Of a stretch of DNA of 64,000 nucleotides, positions 8,657 to 19,291 are shown one piece after another. The stretch lies in contig NZ_JAVLAS010000001.1 in assembly GCF_032190635.1 (NCBI RefSeq), forward strand, positions 1,922,001 through 1,986,000, in the 5' to 3' direction. A program made the position numbers and the translations under genes. The notes beneath the pieces were generated by a model that saw only the letters and a list, made by a program, of their open reading frames with translations, made no database searches and had not been told where the DNA came from. Each line of letters opens with the position of its first letter. Positions within the stretch are counted from its first letter, which is position 1. This DNA comes from Levilactobacillus zymae (lineage in GTDB: Bacteria > Bacillota > Bacilli > Lactobacillales > Lactobacillaceae).

Positions 8657-8965
8657 TTACTTTTTGCCCGCGTTAGGATCGATCGTTCCGTCTGCTAAGA
8701 ACGTGTTCAAAACAGATTCAACCATATCCCATTCCTCATCGGATTCGATCAATTGTAGATCGCCACCGGAAGGGTTCGCCGGATCATCGTCTGCTGGTAA
8801 GGCGTAGGCCTGAATGTCGACTTCTTCGTCGTCACTCTTGCCAGCCGGGTAAATCAGGATGTAAGACTTACCAAAGTCGTCGGATTCAAACGTGAATAAC
8901 ACGTCGTATAATTCTTCGTTGCCATTTTCATCAACTAACGTAATTTGTTCTTGGTCTTCGTTCAT
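8657..8965 (-). CDS. yrzB: DUF1292 family protein (YrzB)
   Basis: Acidic protein of 102 residues. The first half, ITLVDENGNEELYDVLFTF, is the DUF1292 signature seen in Bacillus YrzB. The function is unknown, but the ireB-ruvX-yrzB trio is conserved widely in Firmicutes and gives this call most of its weight. The start is ATG 8965 after GTGAGG. An in-frame start further upstream would overlap the end of ruvX. It is the last gene before the operon terminator. Confidence 0.85.
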   Translation of the reverse strand: MNEDQEQITLVDENGNEELYDVLFTFESDDFGKSYILIYPAGKSDDEEVDIQAYALPADDDPANPSGGDLQLIESDEEWDMVESVLNTFLADGTIDPNAGKK

Positions 8966-8973
8966 GGGAAACC

Positions 8974-9411
8974 TCACTTTTCTCGGGTTAACTTGCCCTT
9001 GCGATCCAAGTAGTTCTGCAAAATTAACCCAGCTGCTAATTTATCAATGACGCGCTTGCGTTTCCGCCGTGACGTGTCAGCTTGTTCCACTAACATACGC
9101 TCTGCTTCAACCGTTGTCAACCGCTCATCTTCATAGTCAACCGGTAAATGAAACCGATCCGTCAGCATTTGACCGTAACGTTGTGACGCCGCAACCCGGG
9201 GCCCCGAAGTATTATTCATATTCTTAGGCAACCCGACCACAAAGCCTTCAACGTCATGGGCCTTCACTAATTCAGCGACTCGGTCTAGGCCAAACACTTC
9301 ATTTTCTTCGTCAATCGGAATGATTTCGATTCCCTGAGCCGTCCAGCCCAGCGCATCACTAATTGCGATCCCGACAGTGCGAGATCCGACATCTAATCCC
9401 ATTAACTTCAT
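8974..9411 (-). CDS. ruvX: Pre-16S rRNA nuclease / YqgF-type Holliday junction resolvase
   Basis: Protein of 145 residues with the RNase H-like fold of YqgF/RuvX. Landmarks are [15 protein letters not shown] (first catalytic Asp), [25 protein letters not shown] (acidic ligand) and a C-terminal DKLAA/LQNYLD block. In E. coli the protein matures the 5' end of 16S rRNA, while homologs have been described as resolvases. The ATG overlaps the ireB stop by four bases (ATGA). Confidence 0.92.
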   Translation of the reverse strand: MKLMGLDVGSRTVGIAISDALGWTAQGIEIIPIDEENEVFGLDRVAELVKAHDVEGFVVGLPKNMNNTSGPRVAASQRYGQMLTDRFHLPVDYEDERLTTVEAERMLVEQADTSRRKRKRVIDKLAAGLILQNYLDRKGKLTREK

Positions 9412-9680
9412 GAAGGTTTCACCGGTCCATTCTGATTAAGATAGAAACGCACGAGTTCTTCAATAATCTCGTCACGTTCGTGTTTGCGAATTAAATTCCG
9501 CGCATCATTGATTCGCGGGATGTACGCAGGATCGCCCGATAGCAGGTACCCGACAATCTGATTAATTGGGTTATAACCCTTTTCTTCTAGTGCCCGATAA
9601 ACCGTGACCAGCGTATCGTGGACATCCTTCGGTTGATTAGCGCCAAAGTCAAAATACATCGTTTTGTCTAATGAACTCAC
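9408..9680 (-). CDS. ireB: IreB family regulatory phosphoprotein (DUF965)
   Basis: Protein of 90 residues nearly identical in layout to the IreB/YrzL family: [12 protein letters not shown] at the N terminus, then [28 protein letters not shown], then a charged helix. In Enterococcus, IreB is a substrate of the Ser/Thr kinase IreK and affects cephalosporin tolerance. The N-terminal Thr is the likely phosphosite by analogy. The GTG at 9680 is chosen because family proteins begin at this SSLDKT, and GGGGGTG lies upstream. Confidence 0.88.
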   Translation of the reverse strand: MSSLDKTMYFDFGANQPKDVHDTLVTVYRALEEKGYNPINQIVGYLLSGDPAYIPRINDARNLIRKHERDEIIEELVRFYLNQNGPVKPS

Positions 9681-9832
9681 TATATAACACCCCCGCACTT
9701 CCTCACTTAGTGTTAATTTTACTCGATTGCCTCACAAACTACAACGACCGGCCCCCAATGTAATCTTTTCGTAATACAAATCAGCGACTGGTTTCGCCGT
9801 TTCTGTCAGGTCATTTACTTTTAGGAAAGCCT

Positions 9833-9861
9833 ACTATACCATTAACGGACCAATAATCCAA
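9833..9861 (-). promoter_or_regulatory. Candidate promoter of ireB-ruvX-yrzB
   Basis: Minus strand TTGGAT (9856-9861), 17-base spacer, TATAGT (9833-9838). It lies between the alaS terminator and ireB, leaving a leader of about 145 bases in which I see no further gene. Confidence 0.5.
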
Positions 9862-9912
9862 CCATTTGGTTTTTTATAGGCATTTGCTAATCTACTCGAA
9901 CCGAACCAATCC

Positions 9913-9944
9913 AAAAAGCGCGACCCCCCAGCGGGATCGCGCTT
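9913..9944 (-). terminator. Terminator downstream of alaS
   Basis: Stem AAGCGCGACCC against GGGATCGCGCTT with one mismatch, followed on the minus strand by TTTTT. Confidence 0.75.
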
Positions 9945-10003
9945 CATTTAATTAATGACTCGAGTTAGTGACTTGCCTGCAACCAAACCAACGGCTCATC
10001 CCG

Positions 10004-12643
10004 TTAGTCTTGTTCCTGCAGCCAAGCACTGGCCGCACTCATGGCGTCCGGCAAACCAGCGGGGTTCTTCCCACCGGCTTGTGCCAGGTTTGGTCGGCCA
10101 CCGCCGCCCCCGTTGATCTTAGGCGCAATGGCTTTGATCAAGTCGCCAGCCTTAACCTGCTTTTGCTTGTCCGCACTGACCGCAACGATCAGGTTGGCCT
10201 TGCCGTTGACTTCCGCCCCTAGGACCAAGACGTCGGATAACGCCTGGTCCCGCCAGGTGTCGGCTAAGGCCCGCAGCTGATCCATCTTTGAGACTTGCAC
10301 GGTCCCACTGATCAGCGTGTAATTGCCTGCCGTTGCCACGTGGTCAAAGACGGCCCCGGCCTGTTGTCCGGCCAACTTGCCTTCCAAGGCCGACTGCTTC
10401 TGTTGCAGCTCCTTGACCTGGGCTTGTAAGGCCTGGACCCGCGTTTCGATATCGTTGGTCTGGGTAACCTTCAAGTCGGCGGCCACGGCGTCTAAGATGG
10501 CGCTACGGTCGTTCAGGTACTTGTACGCCGCCGCGGAGGTTACGGCTTCGATCCGCCGGACCCCGGCACCGACCCCGGATTCGGAGGTAATCTTGAACAA
10601 GCCAATCTCGTTGGTGTTCTTGACGTGGTTCCCCCCACAGAATTCGGTAACGAAATCGCCCGCACTGACGACCCGCACGGTCTTCCCGTACTTCTCGCTA
10701 AACAGTGCAATGGCGCCCATCTTCTTGGCACTTTCGATGTCGGTCACCACGGTCTTGACGGGAAGTTCCGCAAAGATCTGTTGGTTGACAATGGCTTCGG
10801 CCTTCTCCAGGTCTGCCGGGTCAACTTGACCAAAGTGGGTGAAGTCAAACCGCAGGTAGTCGCCTTCGACTAGGGAACCAGCCTGTTGGGTGTGTTCACC
10901 GAAGACTTCGCGTAAGGCCTTGTCCAACAGGTGGGTTGCGGTATGGTTCTTTTCGACCTTGCTGTGGAAGACTTGGTCGACCTTCAAGTCGTAGGTGACG
11001 CCCTTCTTCAACGGCGAAACCACGTCTAAGGTGTGCAGATTTTGGCCGTTCGGGGCGTGTTGCACGTCCTTGACGTGGGCCACCACGTGACCTTCCAGGT
11101 CGTAGATGTCCCCGTGATCGGCCACTTGGCCCCCCATTTCGGCGTAGAACGGCGTGGTGTCGAACATGGCTTCGGCGGTGCCGCTAACGGCTTCGTCCGC
11201 CAGTTGATCGTCGACGACCAATTCGGTCAACTTGCTATGCGTTTCCAGTTGGGTGTAACCCACGTATTCGCTAGGCGTCTTGACGTTGATCAAAAGGTCG
11301 TGTTGTAAGCCCATGGCCTTTTGTTTCCCCCGGGCGTTACGAGCCCGGTCCTTTTGCTTTTGCATTTCAGCCTTGAACCCGTCCTGGTCGACCGTGACGC
11401 CTTGGTCGATGGCGTATTCTTGCGTCAATTCAACCGGGAAGCCGTAGGTGTCGTAGAGCTTGAAGGCGTCGGGACCCGCAATCTGCTTGCCGCCAGTCTT
11501 CTTCAGATCGGCAATCAGACCGTTCAACAGGTCCAACCCACCGGTCAAGGTTTCGCCGAACCGATCTTCTTCGGAACGAACGATCTTTGCAATGTAGTCC
11601 TTTTGCTTGAGCACTTCTGGGTAGTAGGACTGCATGATTTCGCCCACGATGGGGACCAGTTGGTCCAAAAAGGCGCCCTGGATACCCAGCTTTTGGCCGT
11701 TGACGACCGCCCGCCGAATCAACCGGCGGATGACGTAGCCCCGACCTTCGTTGCCTGGTAAGGCCCCGTCGCCGATGGCAAAGGTAATCGCCCGCGCGTG
11801 GTCGGCAATCACCTTAAAGGAAATGTCGTCTTCCGCGTCGGCACCGTACTTTTTTCCGTCACTTAAGGCCTGTGTCTTTTCGATCAACGGCAAGAACAGG
11901 TCGGTTTCAAAGTTCGTCTTGGCGTTTTGGAAGATGGAAACCACCCGTTCGAGGCCCATCCCCGTATCAATGTTCTTCCGGGGCAGCGGCTTGTAGCTGC
12001 CGTCTGGTTCATGGTTGAACTGGGAGAACACAATGTTCCAGACTTCGAGGTAGCGTTCGTTTTCGCCCCCCGGGTAATTTTCGGGATCATCGGCGGCCAG
12101 GTTGTTGAAGCTTTCGCCCCGGTCGTAGAAGATTTCGGAATCGGGACCCGAAGGCCCTTCACCGATATCCCAGAAGTTGTCCTCGACCGGGATGATGTGG
12201 TCCGGCGCCACGCCGGCCTTTTCCCAGTACATCTTGGCGTCGGTATCTTTAGGGTAGACCGTCATGTACAGCTTGTCGGGATCCCAACCGAACCAGTCGG
12301 GCGACGTTAACAGTTCCCAGGCCCAGGTGATGGCTTCCTTCTTGAAGTAATCGCCGACCGAGAAATTCCCGAGCATTTCAAATAACGTGTGGTGCCGTGC
12401 CGTCCGACCCACGTTTTCAATATCGTTGGTCCGAATACTCTTTTGTGAGCTGGTCAAGCGCGGGTTCTCGGGAACCACCTGGCCGCTAAAGTACTTCTTC
12501 ATCGTGGCAACCCCGGAGTTGATCCACAGTAAGGACGGGTCGTCCTTAGGCACTAAGGATGCACTGGGTTCGATGGTGTGACCCTTTGACTGGAAAAAGT
12601 CGAGGTACATCTGTCGAATTTGACTACTACTGAGCTCTTTCAT
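10004..12643 (-). CDS. alaS: Alanyl-tRNA synthetase
   Basis: Class II synthetase of 879 residues, full length for AlaS. The N-terminal catalytic core has the motif-1 region PSLLWINSGVA and a GLERV motif 3. The editing domain has the zinc-binding HTATHLL (about residue 565) and FCGGNH. The C-terminal C-Ala/DHHA1 region ends with NGGGGGRPNLAQAGG. It charges tRNA-Ala and clears Ser/Gly mischarging. The start is ATG 12643 after TGGAGG; the longer upstream frame runs into the T-box leader. It is controlled by a T-box with a GCT specifier. Confidence 0.97.
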   Translation of the reverse strand: MKELSSSQIRQMYLDFFQSKGHTIEPSASLVPKDDPSLLWINSGVATMKKYFSGQVVPENPRLTSSQKSIRTNDIENVGRTARHHTLFEMLGNFSVGDYFKKEAITWAWELLTSPDWFGWDPDKLYMTVYPKDTDAKMYWEKAGVAPDHIIPVEDNFWDIGEGPSGPDSEIFYDRGESFNNLAADDPENYPGGENERYLEVWNIVFSQFNHEPDGSYKPLPRKNIDTGMGLERVVSIFQNAKTNFETDLFLPLIEKTQALSDGKKYGADAEDDISFKVIADHARAITFAIGDGALPGNEGRGYVIRRLIRRAVVNGQKLGIQGAFLDQLVPIVGEIMQSYYPEVLKQKDYIAKIVRSEEDRFGETLTGGLDLLNGLIADLKKTGGKQIAGPDAFKLYDTYGFPVELTQEYAIDQGVTVDQDGFKAEMQKQKDRARNARGKQKAMGLQHDLLINVKTPSEYVGYTQLETHSKLTELVVDDQLADEAVSGTAEAMFDTTPFYAEMGGQVADHGDIYDLEGHVVAHVKDVQHAPNGQNLHTLDVVSPLKKGVTYDLKVDQVFHSKVEKNHTATHLLDKALREVFGEHTQQAGSLVEGDYLRFDFTHFGQVDPADLEKAEAIVNQQIFAELPVKTVVTDIESAKKMGAIALFSEKYGKTVRVVSAGDFVTEFCGGNHVKNTNEIGLFKITSESGVGAGVRRIEAVTSAAAYKYLNDRSAILDAVAADLKVTQTNDIETRVQALQAQVKELQQKQSALEGKLAGQQAGAVFDHVATAGNYTLISGTVQVSKMDQLRALADTWRDQALSDVLVLGAEVNGKANLIVAVSADKQKQVKAGDLIKAIAPKINGGGGGRPNLAQAGGKNPAGLPDAMSAASAWLQEQD

Positions 12644-12660
12644 CTCTAAAAACCTCCAAA

Positions 12661-12874
12661 AAAAGATAAAAACACCGTTGCCCGTAAAGACGCCGAAGCG
12701 CGGTACCACTTTACTTGCAACGATGTTTAGTCGTTAACCTCTTAAACTCATAACGCTGAGTCGCGATGTTTCACGAGGGAGCACCGATCACCACGATTCG
12801 TTTTTCACAGCGACCAAAACGTTTCTGAAAGTCGACAACGACCGGCATATCCTCTACTAATATTTAATTGTCCA
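12661..12874 (-). promoter_or_regulatory. T-box leader of alaS
   Basis: Minus-strand leader with the T-box core GTGGTACCGCG (motif at 12699-12711; variable base U, fitting an A73 tRNA). The terminator is long, formed by 12717-12727 with 12671-12681 and an inner GTAAAG/CTTTAC pairing, then a T-rich tail. In Stem I the duplex GCCGGUC/GAUCGGU is followed by GCT (12780-12782), one base and a basal GAGG/CCUC pairing, so the specifier reads Ala. Uncharged tRNA-Ala should stabilise the antiterminator. Confidence 0.9.
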
Positions 12875-12880
12875 CTTAAA

Positions 12881-12909
12881 ATTATAGGTGGGACGCTACC
12901 GGTTGTCAA
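12881..12909 (-). promoter_or_regulatory. Promoter of alaS
   Basis: Consensus TTGACA (12904-12909), 17-base spacer, TATAAT (12881-12886) on the minus strand. The -35 lies just outside the cshB stop codon. Confidence 0.88.
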
Positions 12910-12912
12910 TTC

Positions 12913-14271
12913 TTATTGATAGCGATCCGAATCGCGCTTGCGCCGCTTGCGTTCCGCTCTGGCGGCCGCTCTGGCAGCAATCCGCTTGTCCTGGTCCTTC
13001 TTGGCGTGGATGGCCTGCTTGATTTGGTGTTTGTACCCTGGCTTAATCTTCTTTTTCTTCTTCTTGACCATCCCAATCAGCGTCGGGTCCAGATGTTGCG
13101 TGGACTTGCGCCGCTTGGTCCGGCGGTTTCGGTCGTACGAATCGACGATCTCACCGTTACTGATGCGCTTAGGTTCAAAGTGAATCCCCAACGCTTCAAT
13201 CTCGGAGACCAGCTTTTCTTCGCCCGGCGAGTACAGGGTGATGGCCGTGCCCGGCATCCCCTGCCGGCCCGTCCGACCGACCCGGTGAATGAAGAAGTCG
13301 AGATCTTCGGGAATATCGTCGTTGATCACGTGCGAGACCCCTTCAATATCGATTCCCCGCGCGGCCAAATCGGTCGCCACGACGTACTGATATTGCAGAT
13401 TTTTGACCTCACGCATAACCCGCTTCCGTTCCCGCGGCTTGATACCCCCGTGAATCATGGCGACCTTTAAGCCCTGATTCTTCAGGTAGTCGTGTAATTC
13501 TTCGACCCGGGTCTTGGTGTTGGCAAAGATCAAGACCAGGTAGGGTTCGCCCATGGTAATCAGTTGGTAGATCAACCGGTTGCGGTCCTGACCCTTGGTC
13601 GAAATCAACCAGTTATCGATGCTGTCACTAATAATGGCCGACGCCGGAATCTCTTCAATCACGGGATGGTTCAGATACTTCCGTAAGAACGGGTTGAGTT
13701 TTTGCGGAATCGTTGCCGAAAAGACCATCATTTGGAGCTTCTTCGGCATCCGACTGGCAATCTTGTCGACCTGGTCCAAGAACCCGAGGTCCAACGTCAT
13801 GTCGGCTTCGTCCACCACAAATTGCCGCGCCGTGTGGACGTCTAAGGCGTCGGACTGGATCAAATCCATGACCCGCCCGGGCGTCCCGATAACCAGTTGC
13901 GGTTGGAAATTACGCAGCTTATTTAACTGCCGTTGTTTGTCGGTTCCCCCGACGTAGTTACCGATGCGAATCTCAAACGGCGCTTCGGCGGCTAACTGTT
14001 CGGCCGCACTGTGAATCTGGTAGGCCAGTTCCCGGCTAGGCGTGGTGATCACGGCCTGAACCTGGTTGTCGCTGGTCAATTGGTTAAAAATTGGCAGTAA
14101 AAAGGTGTGGGTCTTCCCACTCCCCGTCTGGGACTGACCCACGACGTCCTTGCCGGCGGCGATGATGGGAATCAGTTTTTCTTGAACGGGCGTAGGTTGT
14201 TTGAACCCAATCTTCTGTAACGCCGTCATTAAATATGGCTGCAAATGAAACTCGTTAAATGTTGCGGTCAT
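12913..14271 (-). CDS. cshB: DEAD-box RNA helicase CshB-like
   Basis: Protein of 452 residues with the ordered helicase motifs: Q motif (FKQPTPVQ), Walker A GQSQTGSGKT, PSRELAYQ, TPGRVMD, VVDEADMTLD, FSATIPQ, DLAARGIDIEGV and HRVGRTGR. A Lys/Arg-rich tail (about residues 380-452) probably binds RNA. Length, the GQSQTGSGKT variant and the basic tail fit Bacillus CshB (YqfR), involved in ribosome assembly and cold adaptation. GGAG precedes the ATG, which begins one base after the nrnA stop. Confidence 0.9.
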   Translation of the reverse strand: MTATFNEFHLQPYLMTALQKIGFKQPTPVQEKLIPIIAAGKDVVGQSQTGSGKTHTFLLPIFNQLTSDNQVQAVITTPSRELAYQIHSAAEQLAAEAPFEIRIGNYVGGTDKQRQLNKLRNFQPQLVIGTPGRVMDLIQSDALDVHTARQFVVDEADMTLDLGFLDQVDKIASRMPKKLQMMVFSATIPQKLNPFLRKYLNHPVIEEIPASAIISDSIDNWLISTKGQDRNRLIYQLITMGEPYLVLIFANTKTRVEELHDYLKNQGLKVAMIHGGIKPRERKRVMREVKNLQYQYVVATDLAARGIDIEGVSHVINDDIPEDLDFFIHRVGRTGRQGMPGTAITLYSPGEEKLVSEIEALGIHFEPKRISNGEIVDSYDRNRRTKRRKSTQHLDPTLIGMVKKKKKKIKPGYKHQIKQAIHAKKDQDKRIAARAAARAERKRRKRDSDRYQ

Positions 14272-14272
14272 G

Positions 14273-15232
14273 CTATTCTCCTTTGTCTTGCGCGACCAGG
14301 GCGTCCAACTCGTGGATCACCTGGTCAATTTCTGCTTGGTCGTGGGCCGTGGCACCACTGGCTAAGGCGTGGCCGCCCCCACCGTGAGCCTTGGCGAGAC
14401 CGTTGATCGACGGGCCCTTCGACCGTAACCGGATGCGGTAGGTGTGATCCTTGGCTTCCACGAAGAAGGCCCAGGCCACGACCGTGGTGATCTTACCGGG
14501 TAACGGCACGACCGCGGAAGTCGAGTCGGTCTCGCCCAGCTCGAACGGTTCGAGGTCGGCGTCGCTTAATTTCAGGTAAGCGGCCCCACTGGGTAAAATC
14601 GTCAAGTTCTGGTAAACGTAGGCCGACAGCCGGGCCATCGCTGGTGAGACCTCGTCTTCGGCTTGGTTGACGTCGCTGGCCGAAAAACCGGTCGCCATCA
14701 ATTTCCCCGCCACGGCCATGGTGTGGGCCGAGGTGGCTGGGTACATGAAGCGGCCCGTGTCACCCACGATGCCGGCGTAAAATAGCCGGGCGGCTTCTTG
14801 CGGCAACGTTAACTCGCTAGCGTTGGCTGCGTAAAAGTCGTACAGCATTTCCGAGGTACTCGACGCCTGGTCTAAGACCCATTGCAAATCCCCGAAGGCA
14901 TCGTCGTTAGGATGGTGGTCGATCTTCACGACGGCCTTCCCGGTGTGCCAGCGGTCGTCATCGACGCGGGGTTGGTTGGCCGTGTCGACCACGATTACCA
15001 ACGCGTTGGCGTACTGGTCGTCGGCCACGTCGGTATCGGCCTGGCCCAGCCAATCAAAGCCGGCGTAGTGTTTGCCGACCGCTAAGATGGTCTTATCGGG
15101 AAAACTGGCCCGCAAGATTTCGCGCAGACCCAGTTGGGCCCCCACGCAGTCCGGGTCTGGATGCTGGTGTCGGTGAATAATAATGGTTTGGTAGTGTTTA
15201 ATTTCTTCTAAAATGGCGTGTTCAATGGCCAT
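14273..15232 (-). CDS. nrnA: DHH/DHHA1 phosphoesterase, NrnA-type oligoribonuclease / pAp phosphatase
   Basis: Protein of 319 residues with the DHH domain (HRHQHPDPDCVGAQ near residue 20, VVVDTAN, VKIDHHPNDD) and the C-terminal DHHA1 domain ending GGGGHALASGAT. NrnA degrades very short RNAs and dephosphorylates 3'-phosphoadenosine 5'-phosphate. The start is ATG 15232, placed after GGGTGAG and just before the conserved AIEHAIL helix. The longer frame would bring in 36 residues with no family match. It is followed immediately by cshB. Confidence 0.9.
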   Translation of the reverse strand: MAIEHAILEEIKHYQTIIIHRHQHPDPDCVGAQLGLREILRASFPDKTILAVGKHYAGFDWLGQADTDVADDQYANALVIVVDTANQPRVDDDRWHTGKAVVKIDHHPNDDAFGDLQWVLDQASSTSEMLYDFYAANASELTLPQEAARLFYAGIVGDTGRFMYPATSAHTMAVAGKLMATGFSASDVNQAEDEVSPAMARLSAYVYQNLTILPSGAAYLKLSDADLEPFELGETDSTSAVVPLPGKITTVVAWAFFVEAKDHTYRIRLRSKGPSINGLAKAHGGGGHALASGATAHDQAEIDQVIHELDALVAQDKGE

Positions 15233-15327
15233 GCTGCTCACCCGTTCTTTCCGATTGGCGGGATAACCCGCCGCAATACTGCGTTTCAGTATACAAGTTT
15301 TGGGGGGTAATTTCAAAGAAAGTCTGT

Positions 15328-16461
15328 CTAATCGCCCCATAAAGGTAGCCGGACGTTTTCAAAGCTCTGGGCGGCTAGCCCCGTGATGGTGATGCCCAGC
15401 AGGCGAATCTGTTCGTCGGCCGTGGCCACCTCGTGGTACAACTGGAGGGCCAATTCGTAATAGTTCGCCGCTTCGTTGGCCAAAAAGTCCTCCTGGGTGA
15501 TGCGCTTAGTGACCGTGGTGAAGTCGCTGGTCCGCAGTTTCAACACCAATGTTTTGCCGTGACGTTGCTTCTGGGCGACCGTCTGCGCCACCATGGTTGC
15601 TAGGCGGCGCAACTGATTTTCTACCTCGCCCGCCGTGGTCAGCGGCGGCCCGTACGTCCGCTCCTTACCGATCGACTTACGCTCCCGTTGGTACTCGACG
15701 GGGCGCTCGTCGATGCCGCGGACCCGCTGGTACAAGACGTAACCGAACTTGCCAAAGTCGTGGATCAGCTCCAGTTGCGACCGTTGGTACAGGTCGGCAC
15801 CGGTCTGAATCCCCAGGTCGTGCATCTTGGGGACGGTTTTCTTCCCCACGCCCCGGAACCGTTCAATGGGCAGTGCCATCAAGAAATCGTGGGCGTCTTC
15901 GGGCAGAATTACGCTCACGCCCACCGGTTTGCGGAAATCCGAGGCCTCCTTGGCCAAGAACTTGCTGTAGGAAATCCCCGTCGAACAAGTCAGGTGGGTC
16001 TGATCGTAAATTTCGGCCTGTAGTTCGTGGGCCACCTGGACCGCCGAGTGGAGGTGGTGCTTATTTTCAGTGACGTCCAGGTAAGCTTCATCGAAGGCCA
16101 CCGGCTCAATCTTATCGGTGTACTCGTGAAAAATCCGGTGAATCTGCTCGGAGATTTCCCGGTAATGGGGAAAGTTCGGGGTCTGAAAGATGGCTTGCGG
16201 ACACAGTTTCAGCGCTTCGTTAGCACTCATGGCCGAGTGGACCCCGTGTTGCCGGGCCAGATAGTTGGCGGTCGTGACCACCCCTCTGCCGCCGGTCGTG
16301 CGCGGATCCTTGGCAATAATTAACGGATGATGCCGAAACTCGGGGTGGTCCCGCATCTCAATGGACGCATAAAAGGCGTCCATGTCCACATGGATGATTT
16401 TCCGTTGTGTAAATTTTGCCGCCGGTTGTGGCACATCCCCCGCCCCCTTCAGGTCGCTCAT
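15328..16461 (-). CDS. dinB: DNA polymerase IV (Y-family)
   Basis: Translesion polymerase, 377 residues from ATG 16461. The palm begins [12 protein letters not shown] (catalytic Asp pair), with [11 protein letters not shown] (second catalytic Asp and Glu) about residue 120, [13 protein letters not shown], the helix-hairpin-helix FRGVGKKT, and a little-finger domain. It bypasses lesions and is classically LexA-controlled, which agrees with the box in its promoter. The start is uncertain. ATG 16461 has GGAG nearby, but that GGAG touches the -10, so the message may begin too late to include it. GTG 16434 has AAGGGGG upstream and would give 368 residues. Confidence 0.93.
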   Translation of the reverse strand: MSDLKGAGDVPQPAAKFTQRKIIHVDMDAFYASIEMRDHPEFRHHPLIIAKDPRTTGGRGVVTTANYLARQHGVHSAMSANEALKLCPQAIFQTPNFPHYREISEQIHRIFHEYTDKIEPVAFDEAYLDVTENKHHLHSAVQVAHELQAEIYDQTHLTCSTGISYSKFLAKEASDFRKPVGVSVILPEDAHDFLMALPIERFRGVGKKTVPKMHDLGIQTGADLYQRSQLELIHDFGKFGYVLYQRVRGIDERPVEYQRERKSIGKERTYGPPLTTAGEVENQLRRLATMVAQTVAQKQRHGKTLVLKLRTSDFTTVTKRITQEDFLANEAANYYELALQLYHEVATADEQIRLLGITITGLAAQSFENVRLPLWGD

Positions 16462-16474
16462 GGTAATTAGCTCC

Positions 16475-16503
16475 ATTATAACGGAACGTTTGTTCGTTTG
16501 CAT
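16475..16503 (-). promoter_or_regulatory. dinB promoter with LexA (DinR) box
   Basis: Minus strand -10 TATAAT (16475-16480). The 14-mer CGAACAAACGTTCC (16483-16496) lies in the spacer and matches the Bacillus LexA consensus CGAACRNRYGTTYC at every position. The -35 (ATGCAA, 16498-16503) is poor. LexA bound here would block RNA polymerase. Confidence 0.82.
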
Positions 16504-16516
16504 CCCCCCGATACCG

Positions 16517-16546
16517 AAAAAAAAACGACCCCCCAAGGGAGTCGTT
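16517..16546 (-). terminator. Terminator of the yajC operon
   Basis: Stem AACGACCCCC / GGGAGTCGTT with one mismatch, followed on the minus strand by nine T. It separates yajC from dinB. Confidence 0.8.
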
Positions 16547-16557
16547 ACGTAGCCAAC

Positions 16558-17001
16558 TTATTTAGCGTCGTCTGCTTTGGTGTCATCCGCCTTAGCTGAA
16601 TCGGCTGGCGCAGCGGCATCGTTCGTGTCGGTCTGAGCATCATCAGCTGGTTTAGCTGCATCGTCTTGATCCTTCACGTCTTCAGCGGCTGGCGCCGTGA
16701 CTGCTTGTGGAGCTTGCGCCGTGACCTGGGCAATCGCCCGTAAGTCGAAGACTAAGTAAATGCCGTCACAATCCAGGGTCACCGTTTTGTCGGCTTGGTT
16801 GATTTCGTCAATCACACCGTGTAAGCGACCAATGGTGATCACGTGGTCACCCTTCTTCAGTTCGCTCATCATGTCCCGGTGTTTCTTTTGTTGCTTTTGT
16901 TGTGGCCGTAACATCAAGAAATACATCAACGCCAAGAAGACCACTAAGATGATCAACGTGGAGTATTGGCTGGCCGCAGCAACTACCAAATTACTTAACA
17001 C
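16558..17001 (-). CDS. yajC: Preprotein translocase accessory subunit YajC
   Basis: Protein of 147 residues with one transmembrane helix (about residues 14-32, ending MYFLMLRPQQKQQK). The conserved YajC core follows (LKKGDHVITIGRLHGVIDEI). After about residue 95 comes a tail built almost wholly of Asp, Ala and Lys, longer than in most YajC and probably disordered. YajC associates with SecDF and YidC at the membrane. GTG 17001 follows AAGGAG by nine bases. It closes the ruvA-ruvB-queA-tgt-yajC series. Confidence 0.9.
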   Translation of the reverse strand: MLSNLVVAAASQYSTLIILVVFLALMYFLMLRPQQKQQKKHRDMMSELKKGDHVITIGRLHGVIDEINQADKTVTLDCDGIYLVFDLRAIAQVTAQAPQAVTAPAAEDVKDQDDAAKPADDAQTDTNDAAAPADSAKADDTKADDAK

Positions 17002-17074
17002 ATTTGTTCACTCCTTCTGTAACTTACTCTAATGAACAACTTTACCAGACTCCAGGGAATCCGTCCAATTATTT

Positions 17075-18232
<1,158 letters not shown>

Positions 18233-19267
18233 TTACTTGATAAACATGGCATCGCCAAAGCTAAAGAAGCGGTACTTCTCATTAATGGCGTGTTGGTAAG
18301 CGTTTAAGATGCGCTCCCGCCCGGTAAAAGCGGCAACCAACATCACCAACGTGGACTTGGGTAAGTGGAAGTTAGTGATAAACGCATCAACCACCTGCCA
18401 CTGATACCCTGGTTTGATAAAAATATCGGTCCAGCCGGAATCGGCCTGTAGCTGACCGTGAAACTTGGTCCCGATGGTTTCCAACGTGCGAATCGACGTG
18501 GTTCCAGTCGCCACGATCCGGCCACCGTGGGCCCGGACGTCGTTTAACGTCTGAGCAGCTTGCGCATCGAGACGGTAGAATTCACTGTGCATCTTATGGT
18601 CCTCGATGTTACGCTCTTCCACGGGCCGAAACGTTCCTAACCCCACGTGCAGCGTTAGGTAAACCAGCTTTACGCCCTTGGCGGCTACCTTATCGAGCAG
18701 CTCTTGCGTCCAATGCAGGCCGGCCGTGGGTGCGGCGGCCGACCCATTTTCCTTGGCATAAATCGTCTGGTAGCGGTCCGGATCGTCGAGCTTAGCCTTA
18801 ATGTAGGGTGGTAACGGTGTTTCCCCCAAGCGTTCCAGGATTTCCATAAAAATTCCGTCGTAGTGAAATTCAATCAAGCGAATCCCGTCTTCGCGCTCTT
18901 CGGTAATCGTCGCCGTGAGTTGCCCATCGCCAAAGCTGACCGTGGTGCCTACCCGCAGTCGCTTAGCGGGCTTCATCAGCGTTTCCCACACGTCACCTTC
19001 GACGTTGTGTAAGAGGAGCACTTCTACGTGGCCCCCAGTCTCGGGTTTCACGCCGTACAACCGGGCGGGCATCACACGCGAATTGTTCATCACGACGGCA
19101 TCCCCGGGATGCAGTTCATCTAAAATATCGTAAAAATGCTTATCGGCCAACTCACCGGTCTGGTGGTCAAGCACCAGTAAGCGGGACGTGTCCCGTTGCT
19201 TAATCGGCGTCTGAGCAATTAACTCGGGTGGTAACTCATAGTCAAAATCCTCTAAGGTGTAAGCCAT
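18233..19267 (-). CDS. queA: S-adenosylmethionine:tRNA ribosyltransferase-isomerase
   Basis: Enzyme of 344 residues that transfers ribose from SAM to preQ1 in tRNA to form epoxyqueuosine. It opens with [22 protein letters not shown] and carries [39 protein letters not shown] and the C-terminal FHLPKSTL, all family hallmarks. AAGGAG precedes the ATG. It is transcribed between ruvB and tgt. Confidence 0.96.
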   Translation of the reverse strand: MAYTLEDFDYELPPELIAQTPIKQRDTSRLLVLDHQTGELADKHFYDILDELHPGDAVVMNNSRVMPARLYGVKPETGGHVEVLLLHNVEGDVWETLMKPAKRLRVGTTVSFGDGQLTATITEEREDGIRLIEFHYDGIFMEILERLGETPLPPYIKAKLDDPDRYQTIYAKENGSAAAPTAGLHWTQELLDKVAAKGVKLVYLTLHVGLGTFRPVEERNIEDHKMHSEFYRLDAQAAQTLNDVRAHGGRIVATGTTSIRTLETIGTKFHGQLQADSGWTDIFIKPGYQWQVVDAFITNFHLPKSTLVMLVAAFTGRERILNAYQHAINEKYRFFSFGDAMFIK

Positions 19268-19291
19268 GGCTTTCGCTCCTTTTAAAATGAC

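Noticed and set aside
10041..10280. Plus-strand Pro-rich frame opposite the alaS end
   Set aside because: It is a shadow of the Gly-rich C terminus of AlaS.
12916..13470. Plus-strand frame of 184 codons opposite cshB
   Set aside because: No start signal and no recognisable domain; the opposite strand has unmistakable helicase motifs.
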